A stretch of DNA of 64,000 bases from Tardibacter sp963781025. GTDB taxonomy: Bacteria; Pseudomonadota; Alphaproteobacteria; Sphingomonadales; Sphingomonadaceae. The notes under the pieces were generated by a model that was not told the origin of the DNA, made no database searches, and saw only the letters and a list, made by a program, of their open reading frames with translations. The stretch spans positions 124,001-188,000 of the forward strand of contig CAWADU010000003.1 of assembly GCA_963781025.1 (NCBI GenBank), read 5' to 3'. Position 1 is the first letter of the stretch. Every line of letters begins with the position of its first letter. Shown in pieces: positions 56,393 through 64,000 of the stretch. Both the position numbers and the translations under genes were made by a program.

Positions 56393-57718
56393 CTAGCCGC
56401 GCACCTCATCGAATCTGAACGGCCGGCCCGCAGCCTGATCGCCGAGCTGGCCGTCCCACATCACGCGGTTGCCGCGAATGATCGTGCCCATGGGCTTGCC
56501 CGTGATTTCCATGCCGGTGAAGGGCGACCAGCCACAACGGCTGGCCAGCCAGCTTTCTTCGATGGTCCAGCGCGCCCTCAGGTCGACGATCGAAAAGTCG
56601 GCATCGTAACCGACCACGATGCGGCCCTTTTTGGCCAGGCCGAACAAACGCTGCGGTCCCGATGAAACGAGGTCGACGAGCCGTTCAAGCGTCAACCGGC
56701 CCTCGGCGACATGATTGAGCATCAGCGGCAGCAGGGTCTGCACGCCGGGCATGCCGCTGGGCGAAGCGGGATATGGCTTTGCCTTCTCTTCCATGGTGTG
56801 CGGGGCGTGGTCCGATCCGATAACATCGGGCACGCCCTGGTTCAGCCAGCGCCAGAGGCCGTCACGGTGCGCGGCGGAGCGGATGGGCGGGTTCATCTGG
56901 GCATAGGTGCCGAGCCTGGGATAGGCGTCCTCTCCGGCGAGAGTCAGATGCTGCGGCGTGACCTCGCAGCTCGCGATGTCCTTGTTCCGGCCGAGCAATT
57001 CCAGCTCGGCGGGCGTGGTGACGTGGAGGACATGGACGCGGCGCTGCGCCTCTCGCGCCAGCTTCAGGATGCGGCGGGTGGCAAGGATCGCGCTCTCGTC
57101 GTCGCGCCAGACGGGGTGGCTGGATGGATCGCCCTCGACGCGCTCGCCCATCCGCGCCTGCATCCGGGCCTCGTCCTCGGCGTGGATGGCGACGCGGCGG
57201 CGGCCGCTCCTCAGCACCTCGGCCAGCACATCGTCTTCGGAGACCAGCAGGTTGCCGGTCGATGCGCCCATGAACACCTTGATACCGGCGGCGCCCGGCA
57301 GCATTTCAAGCTCTGCCAGCTGACTGGCATTGGCGTTGGTCGCGCCGACGTAGAATGCATGTTCGCACCACATGCGGCCTTTGGCGCGCCTGAGCTTCTC
57401 GGCCAATGCGTCGGCGGAATCGGTATTCGGCGATGTATTGGGCATTTCGAACAGACCGGTGATGCCGCCAAGCACGGCGGCGCGGCTACCCGATTTAAGG
57501 TCTTCCTTGTGCTCCAGGCCCGGCTCCCGGAAGTGGACCTGGGTGTCGATCGCGCCGGGCAGGATGGTGAGGCCGGTGCAGTCGATCACCTCACCCGCAT
57601 CGCCGGCGATTCCAATCCCCGCGATCGTGCCGTCGCGCACGCCCACATCGGCTTCGACGACACCGCCGGGCGTAAAGACGCGGCCGTTTTTGAGGACGAG
57701 ATCGTAGGTCTGGGGCAT
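56393..57718 (-). CDS. Dihydroorotase homologue (class I-like amidohydrolase)
   Basis: 441-residue amidohydrolase annotated by likeness as dihydroorotase, which closes carbamoyl-aspartate to dihydroorotate in pyrimidine synthesis. Metal-site parts: IDTQVHFREPG, carboxylated-Lys region GIKVFMG, VHVLHVTTP, VTPQHLTL and GSDHAPHT. The first His of the usual HxH is Gln here (DTQVHFR). Remaining ligands are present. This Q variant also occurs, as I recall, in other alphaproteobacterial homologues. Function as true dihydroorotase is not proven. Confidence 0.85.
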   Translation of the reverse strand: MPQTYDLVLKNGRVFTPGGVVEADVGVRDGTIAGIGIAGDAGEVIDCTGLTILPGAIDTQVHFREPGLEHKEDLKSGSRAAVLGGITGLFEMPNTSPNTDSADALAEKLRRAKGRMWCEHAFYVGATNANASQLAELEMLPGAAGIKVFMGASTGNLLVSEDDVLAEVLRSGRRRVAIHAEDEARMQARMGERVEGDPSSHPVWRDDESAILATRRILKLAREAQRRVHVLHVTTPAELELLGRNKDIASCEVTPQHLTLAGEDAYPRLGTYAQMNPPIRSAAHRDGLWRWLNQGVPDVIGSDHAPHTMEEKAKPYPASPSGMPGVQTLLPLMLNHVAEGRLTLERLVDLVSSGPQRLFGLAKKGRIVVGYDADFSIVDLRARWTIEESWLASRCGWSPFTGMEITGKPMGTIIRGNRVMWDGQLGDQAAGRPFRFDEVRG

Positions 57719-57729
57719 GTTCAGTTCCT

Positions 57730-57796
57730 GTCATTGCAGCGAAGGCTGGGATCCATGCTGAGTTCGAATGGCCCCCAGCTTTTGCCGGGGTGACGA
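57730..57796. repeat. Dispersed ~67-bp repeat, copy B
   Basis: It starts GTCATTGCAGCGAAGGCTGG, has ATGCTGAGTT in the centre and ends GCCGGGGTGACGA. Same block order and length as copies at 13554 and 15251. It lies between the divergent dihydroorotase and ygfZ genes, overlapping the likely promoter region. Confidence 0.7.
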
Positions 57797-57847
57797 AAAA
57801 GGGCAAGAGAGCTTGTAACTTTAACGTTGCCGATTAGCTTTGAACCC

Positions 57848-58639
57848 ATGTCCAGCACCACCCTTTCCAATCGCGCCGTCATCCGCCTGTCCGGGGAGGG
57901 CGTTCGCGACTTCCTCCAGGGCCTTGTCACCAACGACGTGATGGCGTCGACGCCGGACCGGCCATTATGGGCGGGCCTGCTTTCGGCGCAGGGCAAGGCG
58001 CTGTTCGATTTCATTCTCTGGGCCGATGGCGAAGATGTGCTCATCGATTGCGAGGGCGGCCGTGCGGACGACCTGATGAAGCGGCTGAACCTGTATCGGC
58101 TGCGGCGCCCTATCACTATCGCGGCGGATGAGGGGCTGGCGGTCCACTGGTCAGCCGAAGGGCACGAGGGCGCGGCCGACCCGCGTTCGCCCGATCTGGG
58201 GCGGCGCTGGCTGGCGCCTGCGGATGGCGAGGCCGAAGGTTATGACGCCCGCCGCATCACGCTCGGCGTGCCCGAAGGGGCTGCTGAACTGGGGATCGAC
58301 AACACACTGTGGCTGGAAACCAATGCCGTTGAGCTGAACGGAGTCAGCTTCGCCAAAGGTTGTTATGTCGGACAGGAGAATACGGCCCGGATGCACCACC
58401 GCGACAAGCTGCGCCGGCGCCTGCTTCCTGTCCGCTTGAATGGGGATCCCGGCGAGGCGACTGACTTCAGAACGGCCGACGGCAAGGCGGCGGGTGAACT
58501 GCGCGGGCGCGCGGGCGACGTCGCAATGACCTGGCTGCGGCTGGAGCTTGCCGAGGGCCTCCTGACACTGGGGGACGCCACGGCAGAGGTGCTGTGGCCG
58601 CAATGGCTTGTCCACGCCGAGCAGGTTCAGTCGGCGTAA
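57848..58639 (+). CDS. ygfZ: Folate-binding Fe-S cluster repair protein YgfZ
   Basis: 263-residue GcvT-like protein with the family signature KGCYVGQEN. It maintains certain Fe-S enzymes (MiaB and others in E. coli). ATG 57848 gives the usual start; another ATG 7 codons upstream is less likely. Its 3' end overlaps the convergent glycosidase-like gene by 13 bp. Confidence 0.92.
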   Translation: MSSTTLSNRAVIRLSGEGVRDFLQGLVTNDVMASTPDRPLWAGLLSAQGKALFDFILWADGEDVLIDCEGGRADDLMKRLNLYRLRRPITIAADEGLAVHWSAEGHEGAADPRSPDLGRRWLAPADGEAEGYDARRITLGVPEGAAELGIDNTLWLETNAVELNGVSFAKGCYVGQENTARMHHRDKLRRRLLPVRLNGDPGEATDFRTADGKAAGELRGRAGDVAMTWLRLELAEGLLTLGDATAEVLWPQWLVHAEQVQSA

Positions 58640-59511
58640 CGCTTGATTATCGCGCGGAAAAGCGCCTGGTCCGCGCGTGAATAATAGAGATGGATGCGGT
58701 CATCGCGTTCTATTGCGGAGGCGGCAAAGGCAATGTCGGTATCGCCGCGATTGTCGGGTGGCGGCGGGACGAGGAGCGGCTCAAGGCAACGCCCGGTGAC
58801 GCGGCTATAGTCGCGATCGAACGCGATCCACCCTATTCGCCAGCGCGCGTCACGGGTGGCGCCGTTGTAGAACATCACCGGCTCGTCGCACACGCTGTCG
58901 ATGATCGGGCCGGTCGACAGATGCCAGTTGTCCCATTGATCTTCGCGAACATGGAACAGGCTGGGAAGCTCGGTCCAGGGGCCCGTAACGGTGGGACCAA
59001 TGGCAAGACCCACGCATGACGTCTTATTGGCGGCATATTCGTAAAACAGGCGCCACCGCCCGTCGGGGCAGGCAACCAGGGTGGCTTCCTTGACGTTATC
59101 CTCGGTCTTTGAGGAATCATGGACGACGCCTTTTTTCTCAAGGCTGTTCAGATACTTGCCTTGCGCCAGCAGCATGCGGCCACGTGCACCTTCAGCAACG
59201 ACGCCGGTATAATAGATGTTGCAGCCGCCGTTCAGAAGCACCGTCGGGTCTTCGCATCCGCCGATGTCGAGTTTGCCGGGACCGGGCGCGAGCACGGGTT
59301 TTTCGTCGACCTTGAATTCAAGGCCGTCGCTTGATGTGCCGTGATAGATGATGCCCGTAATGTGGGAGGGAGCAGGCGGAACGGCGCGGAACAACATATG
59401 GAAAACGCCGTCTTCCATCCAGACATAGGGGCTCATCGTCGCCATGGTCGCGAAGTCCGGACCGCCGTGCACATGGACGGGATCAATGGCCTCGACGTTG
59501 AAGGCCACCAT
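58627..59511 (-). CDS. GH43/GH130-like glycoside hydrolase or phosphorylase
   Basis: 294-residue five-bladed beta-propeller enzyme: EDPTVLLNGGCNIYYTG, VKEATLVACPDGRWRLFYEY and PVMFYNGATRDARWRIGWIAFD patterns are typical of GH130-like mannoside phosphorylases and GH43 relatives. Acidic residues in GCEDP, VKEAT and DTDIAF could be catalytic. No signal peptide, so a cytosolic sugar enzyme. It follows the SDR gene (59514-60290) by 2 nt on the same strand; the pair suggests joint oligosaccharide/sugar metabolism. Confidence 0.75.
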   Translation of the reverse strand: MVAFNVEAIDPVHVHGGPDFATMATMSPYVWMEDGVFHMLFRAVPPAPSHITGIIYHGTSSDGLEFKVDEKPVLAPGPGKLDIGGCEDPTVLLNGGCNIYYTGVVAEGARGRMLLAQGKYLNSLEKKGVVHDSSKTEDNVKEATLVACPDGRWRLFYEYAANKTSCVGLAIGPTVTGPWTELPSLFHVREDQWDNWHLSTGPIIDSVCDEPVMFYNGATRDARWRIGWIAFDRDYSRVTGRCLEPLLVPPPPDNRGDTDIAFAASAIERDDRIHLYYSRADQALFRAIIKRYAD

Positions 59512-59513
59512 GC

Positions 59514-60290
59514 TCAGGCGCCCTGGCCCAACAGCAGCGACAAGCCGCCATCCATGACCAGCGTCGCCCCGGTGATGTAATCGGCGGCGTCCGACAGCAG
59601 GAAGGCGACGGCAGCGGCGACTTCTTCCGGCTTTCCTGTCCGCTGCCACGGGATATTCGCCTCCAGCTTTCGGCGGTAGACGGGATCTTCCACCGCCCGT
59701 TCGTTCATCGGCGTCAGGATCATGCCCGGTGCGATGGCGTTGACGTTGATGCCAAGAGCGGCGTTTTCCAGCGCCAGCGTCTCCGTAAGGTTTTTCAACC
59801 CGCCCTTGGCCGCGTCATAATCGGCCGCGCCCGCGCGAACCGCGTCCTGATGGATTGACGAGATGTTGACGATGCGGCCTTTCATGTTGCGCTGGCGGAG
59901 TAACCTGACCATCGCCCGGCAGGTGAGGAACACACCCGTCAGATCGATCGCCAACGCCGTATTCCACTGGGCCAGTTCCATGTCGGCGACCGGAATGCCG
60001 CGTTCGTTGATGCCGGCGCTGTTGACGAGCAGCGATGGGCACCCCAACACGCGCTCGGTTTCGGCAAACAGCGTGGCAACGGCCTTTTCCGACGAGACAT
60101 CGGTTTGGACCGCAAGCGCGCCGCCGCCCGCGGTTTCGATCGCCCGGCATGTCCTTTGGGCGCCCGCTTCGTCCCGCCGATAGGTGATCGCGACCGCCGC
60201 GCCTTGTCGGGCAAGCACAGCGGCGCACGCCGCGCCAATGCCGGACTCGCCGCCGGTGACGATGGCGATTTTTCCTTCGAACGAACCCAC
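59514..60290 (-). CDS. SDR-family oxidoreductase (glucose dehydrogenase-like)
   Basis: 258-residue short-chain dehydrogenase with cofactor motif TGGESGIGAACA, NSAGIN, catalytic Ser in NISSIHQ and the YxxxK in DYDAAKGG, and the C-terminal PEEVAAAVAFLLSDAADYITG. Similar to glucose 1-dehydrogenases. Start GTG 60290 with GAAAGG 8 nt upstream; no suitable ATG exists. It is directly upstream of the GH gene. Confidence 0.86.
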   Translation of the reverse strand: MGSFEGKIAIVTGGESGIGAACAAVLARQGAAVAITYRRDEAGAQRTCRAIETAGGGALAVQTDVSSEKAVATLFAETERVLGCPSLLVNSAGINERGIPVADMELAQWNTALAIDLTGVFLTCRAMVRLLRQRNMKGRIVNISSIHQDAVRAGAADYDAAKGGLKNLTETLALENAALGINVNAIAPGMILTPMNERAVEDPVYRRKLEANIPWQRTGKPEEVAAAVAFLLSDAADYITGATLVMDGGLSLLLGQGA

Positions 60291-60333
60291 TTGCGCGCCT
60301 TTCGCATTCCTGTGGGTGAAACGCGCGAACCTT

Positions 60334-61656
60334 CTAAACGGCTGCGAGCGCCTGATCGAAGTCGGCGATAAGGTCGTCGGCGTCCTCAACGCCGATGGAG
60401 ATGCGGACGAGGTTGTCGGTGATATCAAGCTGCTTCTTGCGTTCGTCCGGCACCGACAGATGCGTCATCGCGGCGGGGTGGCTGGCGAGTGTTTCAGTGC
60501 CGCCCAGACTGACCGCCAACTTCACGATTTTCAGGTTGTCGAGGAAGCGGAACGCCTCGCTTTCGCCGCCCTTCAGATAAAGCGAAAAGGTGGAGCCCGC
60601 CCCCGTGCAGTGACGGCGGTAGATGTCGGCCTGGCGCGAATCTTCATCCAGGAAGCCGAGATAGCCAACGCGCTCCACCTTGGGATGGTCCTTCAGCCAG
60701 GCGCACACCCTGGCTGCATTTTCCCCCGCCCGGCTCATCCGCAGTTCGAGCGTTTCGAGGCTGCGGAGCAGCATCCAGGCCGAATGCGGATCCGTGATCG
60801 TCCCAATGGTGTTGCGCATCGTCCGGATCGGGTTGAGCGCGGCAACGCTGCCAAGTACGCCGCCCGCCACCAGATCGCTGTGCCCGCCCGCGTATTTGGT
60901 CAGCGAATAAACCACCAGGTCGGCGCCATGCTTCAGCGGCTGCTGCCACAGCGGGCCGAGAAAGGTGTTGTCGATGATGACCGGCGGACGGGTTTCCGGA
61001 TCGGCGAAAAGCGCGTCCCGCGCGGCAGCGACGGCCTCGACATCGACGAGCTGGTTGGTCGGGTTTGCCGGGCTTTCCAGGTAGATGAGCGCGATCCGTC
61101 CTCCTGCCTGCGCCCTCGCCATTGCTTCGTCGATAACGCCGCGCGACGCGCCGGCGGGGAAATCGACCCATGTCACGCCAAACCGGCCCAATATCCTGGC
61201 GATCAGTGATTCGGTGGCGGCATAGAGCGGGGACGAATGGACGATCACATCGCCGGGTTGGACAAGCGCCAGCAAGGTGGTCGCGATTGCCGCCATGCCT
61301 GAAGAAAAGGTAAGCGCATCCTCGGCTTCTTCCCAAAGGCCCAGCCGGTCCTCCAGTATCTCCTGATCCGGCCCATTGAAGCGAGAATAGACGAGACCTT
61401 CGGCAGGCCCCTGCCTTTTGCCCGTTATGTGTTCGAAGAAGCGTTTTCCCGCGGCCGCGTTCTCGAACACGAAGGTGGAGGTGAGGAAGATCGGCGGCTT
61501 CAGTGAACCCTCGGAAAGCGCCGGGTCATAACCATGCGCCATCATCAGCGTTGCCGGTTTCAGCTTGCGGCCTCCAAGCTCCAGCACATCGGGTTTGGGC
61601 CGGCGGCGCGCGGTGGGTATGGTCGCCGGGCCTTTATGACCATGGGGGTTCGTCAT
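60334..61656 (-). CDS. Cystathionine gamma-synthase / methionine gamma-lyase family PLP enzyme
   Basis: 440-residue Cys/Met-metabolism enzyme with PLP Lys in VYSLTKYAGGHSDLVAGG, cofactor Asp in VIIDNTFLGP and YSRFNGPDQEILEDRL at the substrate site. Second member of the superfamily in this window (metC at 6997-8190). Whether it is a gamma-synthase, gamma-lyase or related elimination enzyme cannot be told from the motifs. It is divergent from the CHAD gene. Confidence 0.88.
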   Translation of the reverse strand: MTNPHGHKGPATIPTARRRPKPDVLELGGRKLKPATLMMAHGYDPALSEGSLKPPIFLTSTFVFENAAAGKRFFEHITGKRQGPAEGLVYSRFNGPDQEILEDRLGLWEEAEDALTFSSGMAAIATTLLALVQPGDVIVHSSPLYAATESLIARILGRFGVTWVDFPAGASRGVIDEAMARAQAGGRIALIYLESPANPTNQLVDVEAVAAARDALFADPETRPPVIIDNTFLGPLWQQPLKHGADLVVYSLTKYAGGHSDLVAGGVLGSVAALNPIRTMRNTIGTITDPHSAWMLLRSLETLELRMSRAGENAARVCAWLKDHPKVERVGYLGFLDEDSRQADIYRRHCTGAGSTFSLYLKGGESEAFRFLDNLKIVKLAVSLGGTETLASHPAAMTHLSVPDERKKQLDITDNLVRISIGVEDADDLIADFDQALAAV

Positions 61657-61832
61657 GCAGTTCGTCCTGTACGGGACACCCGAAGGCGTCGGTCACACGC
61701 GATGCAGCGCCAGTCACAAGCGCCGGTCCGCTGCTTGTTATACCATATTTAAGGACCATCTCGTGTTCCGGCCGGCGACCCGTTAGGTTGCTGGTTTCTG
61801 CTTCCCCTGTCTGGCGGAGAGGTTGCACACAC

Positions 61833-62723
61833 ATGGCGGGCGGAAAAGAACGGCCCTTGCTACACAATGGGTTAGCGGTGAGCGCCGCCTTCAAGCGAAT
61901 CGCACGGGACTGCCTGCAACGATTTTCCGCGAACGCCCAACAGTTCGGCGATGTCGAGGCGGCGGAGGCTCTGCATCAGTGCAGGGTCGCGCTTCGTCAG
62001 TTGCGAACGGCTTTTTCCCTGTTCCGGTCGACGCTGGATGCCGATGCTGTCATCCGCTTCCAGACTGAAATGCGCTGGATAGCGGTCCAACTGGCGGATG
62101 CGCGCAATCTGGATGTCTTGCTGGCCCAGCACTTCGATGGCGGCGCCGGACCGGCAAGTTCATTGAAAGATCGGGTTCTGCTGGCGCGCGAAGCCTCATA
62201 TGGCCAGGCGATCGCGGCGATTACGTCACCCCGGCTCCAGCAGTTTTGCGCCGAATTGTCGGCATGGCTGACCGGGGATGTTTCGCGGGACGGCAAGGGA
62301 GGGCAGAGGATCGGCCCGTTCGCGGCACGTGCACTTTCAAGGGCCTGGAAGAAACTAATGAAGGTTACGGCTGGAAACATCGACCGGATGTCGCCATCCA
62401 AGCGGCATCGCCTTCGGATCAAGGTGAAGAAGCTGCGTTATGCCGCGATGTTCTTCGCGCCGCTATTTCCGATGAAGCAGGTCAAGACGGATGAGCGCTT
62501 GAGACCGCTCCTTACCAAATTGCAGGAAAATCTGGGCACCCTCAATGATCTGGCGATCGCGCGGATGCAGCTTCAGGGTTTCGGCCTGACGCCCGATGAA
62601 CAGGAAGAGGGCGAGCGGGTACTGACGGGAAAGGCAGGCGGACGAAAGAAATTGCTGAAACGCGCGCGCAAGCTCCACCGGAAACTCGCCGAAATTGCGC
62701 CATTCTGGCATTCGGTTTGTTGA
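61833..62723 (+). CDS. CHAD domain protein
   Basis: 296-residue all-helical CHAD protein with conserved histidines in ALHQCRVALRQLRTAF and SKRHRLRIKVKKLRYAAMFF. CHAD domains bind polyphosphate and often follow a CYTH triphosphatase; here the CYTH part is absent, so this is a CHAD-only protein. ATG 61833 has GGAGAGG about 10 nt upstream. Confidence 0.88.
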   Translation: MAGGKERPLLHNGLAVSAAFKRIARDCLQRFSANAQQFGDVEAAEALHQCRVALRQLRTAFSLFRSTLDADAVIRFQTEMRWIAVQLADARNLDVLLAQHFDGGAGPASSLKDRVLLAREASYGQAIAAITSPRLQQFCAELSAWLTGDVSRDGKGGQRIGPFAARALSRAWKKLMKVTAGNIDRMSPSKRHRLRIKVKKLRYAAMFFAPLFPMKQVKTDERLRPLLTKLQENLGTLNDLAIARMQLQGFGLTPDEQEEGERVLTGKAGGRKKLLKRARKLHRKLAEIAPFWHSVC

Positions 62724-62788
62724 GACAGCGTTTCGTTCGCATTCATCTCGGCCGTGCGATAGTTCTGTGAGTTCCCGGAGGTCCTGAC

Positions 62789-63874
62789 GTGACGACAGCC
62801 TATATCAACCAAATAGGCACAGCCGTGCCTCCGCACGATATCAACCAGCGTTTCATCGCCTTTGCCGACGGCCTGCTGGAGCGGCCTTTCGACAAAAAGC
62901 TGTTTCACCGCATGGCGGGTCTTTCGGGGATAGAGCATCGCTATTCGTTTCTCGAGCCTACCGACGCGGATGACGGTGACGCCGCCGACAGCGAGGGCTT
63001 TTACAGGCTGGGCCAATTTCCCGGCACCGGGGAGCGAATGGGTCGTTTCGAAACCCTGGGCGTGTCGTTGTGCGAACGAGCGGTGAGCGCGCTGGCCAAG
63101 ACCGAGGACGTTTCCAGCGCGACCCATATGCTGATGGTTTCCTGCACGGGCTTTGTAGCGCCGGGAATCGACCAGATGTTGATTGATCGGCTGGGGCTTG
63201 ACCCCTCGATCGAACGGACCGCGATCGGCTTCATGGGCTGTTCGGCAGCCGTCAATGCGCTCAGGATCGCGCGCCACATCGTCCGGTCCGAACCGGGGGC
63301 GCGGGTGCTGATGATCAACCTGGAGCTGTGCTCGCTGCACTTTCAGCAGAATTCGGATCTGGAAAGGCTGCTTTGCGGGTTGCTGTTCGGAGACGGCTGT
63401 GCGGCCAGCATTATCAGCAGTGATGCGCGCGGCGTAGCGCTGGCCGACTTTCGTACCGTGACGGTGCCGCAGACCGCCGACCTGATCACCTGGCGGATCG
63501 GCGACCAGGGTTTCGAGATGCACCTTTCGGGCGATGTGCCGCACCAGTTGGCGCGCGCGCTTGAGTGCGAGCTGGTTCGCAACGACCGCAACGGGATTTT
63601 GGGGGGAGAGCCGGTCGAGGCTTATCGATTGTGGGCCGTGCATCCGGGCGGGCGCACGATATTGGATGCGGTGGAACGCGGGCTTGGCCTTCCGGACGAA
63701 GCGCTGGGCCGCTCACGTTCCATCCTGCGCGAATTTGGCAATATGTCGTCGGCGACCCTGATGTTCGTTCTCGCCCGGATGATGACGTCGCGGGACGAGG
63801 GGCGGGGCGTTGCCATGGCCTTCGGGCCGGGACTGGTGGCTGAAACGTTCCGCTTTGAAATGGGTCACGGCTGA
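62789..63874 (+). CDS. Type III polyketide synthase
   Basis: 361-residue chalcone-synthase-like enzyme with catalytic Cys151 in GFMGCSAAVNALR, His285 in AVHPGGRTIL and Asn318 in FGNMSSATLM. Bacterial relatives make alkylresorcinols, alkylpyrones or related quinones from acyl-CoA and malonyl-CoA. Start is GTG 62789. An FAD oxidoreductase starts 49 nt after the stop, so a small biosynthetic cluster continues beyond the window. Confidence 0.92.
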   Translation: MTTAYINQIGTAVPPHDINQRFIAFADGLLERPFDKKLFHRMAGLSGIEHRYSFLEPTDADDGDAADSEGFYRLGQFPGTGERMGRFETLGVSLCERAVSALAKTEDVSSATHMLMVSCTGFVAPGIDQMLIDRLGLDPSIERTAIGFMGCSAAVNALRIARHIVRSEPGARVLMINLELCSLHFQQNSDLERLLCGLLFGDGCAASIISSDARGVALADFRTVTVPQTADLITWRIGDQGFEMHLSGDVPHQLARALECELVRNDRNGILGGEPVEAYRLWAVHPGGRTILDAVERGLGLPDEALGRSRSILREFGNMSSATLMFVLARMMTSRDEGRGVAMAFGPGLVAETFRFEMGHG

Positions 63875-63922
63875 TGCGCCGTGCCATTTCCTCTCCCGGC
63901 TTTGCACGGGCGCAATCATGTG

Positions 63923-64000
63923 ATGGATGAGCCGTTGCTGATCGTCGGCGCGGGACTGGCCGGATCGGCGGCGGCAGTGGTGCTCGGCAAAGCGGGTCAC
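63923..64000 (+). CDS. FAD-dependent oxidoreductase, N-terminal part (3' end outside window)
   Basis: Only the first 26 codons are visible: LLIVGAGLAGSAAAVVLGKA, a GxGxxG dinucleotide-binding fold at the very N terminus. This suits a flavin monooxygenase or geranylgeranyl-reductase-like hydroxylase of a type III PKS cluster. Start ATG 63923; a preceding ATG at 63918 stops at once. Confidence 0.7.
   Translation, partial: MDEPLLIVGAGLAGSAAAVVLGKAGH

Noticed and set aside
61657..61832. SAM-type riboswitch upstream of the Cys/Met PLP enzyme
   Set aside because: The gap is about 175 bp and no SAM-II-like conserved core could be recognised by eye.

Overview
The window is a high-GC, densely coding chromosomal segment of an alphaproteobacterium, most likely a member of the Sphingomonadales. 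The evidence is seen directly: the RNase P and SRP RNA genes, ChpT next to the chemotaxis genes, an ScfR-controlled propionyl-CoA operon, an EipA/DUF1134 protein, RcnB-like and DUF938 proteins, and frequent ATGA start/stop overlaps. No rRNA, CRISPR array, intact insertion sequence or prophage is visible. Genus and species are not determinable from this window alone. Layout: 0-5.7 kb carries cell-wall genes (an AmiC-type amidase cut by the window edge and a class A PBP), prfB and a lipobox-bearing methyltransferase. 5.7-11.8 kb is a minus-strand run (MscS channel, cystathionine beta-lyase, mercaptopyruvate-type sulfurtransferase) followed by the 7-deazaguanine (queuosine) genes queF, queE and queC. 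A 406-bp hairpin-rich spacer and a small exported protein follow. 11.9-16.3 kb holds a HerA-like ATPase, prfC, a cupin and a DUF938 methyltransferase-like protein, interspersed with copies of a ~67-bp repeat. 16.3-25.1 kb is a complete propionyl-CoA to succinyl-CoA module: the ScfR regulator with a palindromic operator, then divergent pccB, thiolase, epimerase, mutase and pccA, mostly with overlapping reading frames. Both carboxylase genes carry a one-base frameshift, each at a GAATTC. 25.3-31.5 kb has an RcnB-like protein, an alpha/beta hydrolase, two coupled cysteine desulfurases, a [2Fe-2S] ferredoxin, the SRP RNA, dnaX and ybaB. 31.4-37.8 kb has a polysaccharide flippase, mtgA, a beta-helix protein, an L,D-transpeptidase, rpoH, a RluD-type pseudouridine synthase, a JAMM peptidase and a cold-shock protein. 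37.9-43.8 kb is chpT followed by cheA-cheW-cheY-cheB-cheR without any receptor gene; CheA has an extra CheW-like domain and a pseudo-receiver. 43.9-52.5 kb has an EamA transporter, an AmpD-like amidase, rnpB, a DUF1275 protein, an HWE kinase, an nfeD/qmcA pair, lon, hupB and tRNA-Val. 52.5-53.9 kb is a small gene graveyard between tRNA-Val and tRNA-Ser with broken pieces of nrdJ and moaB. 54-64 kb has UDP-glucose dehydrogenase, an EipA-like protein, a dihydroorotase homologue with a substituted metal ligand, ygfZ, a GH43/GH130-like enzyme with an SDR, a Cys/Met-metabolism PLP enzyme, a CHAD protein, and the start of a type III polyketide synthase cluster that runs off the window. Most of the window is housekeeping. 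The strongest unusual signals are the twin frameshifts in the two PCC subunits, the compact ScfR operator, the unusual CheA, the tRNA-flanked graveyard, the dispersed repeat family and the unexplained hairpin-rich spacer near 11 kb. I do not see convincing evidence of an entirely new system.
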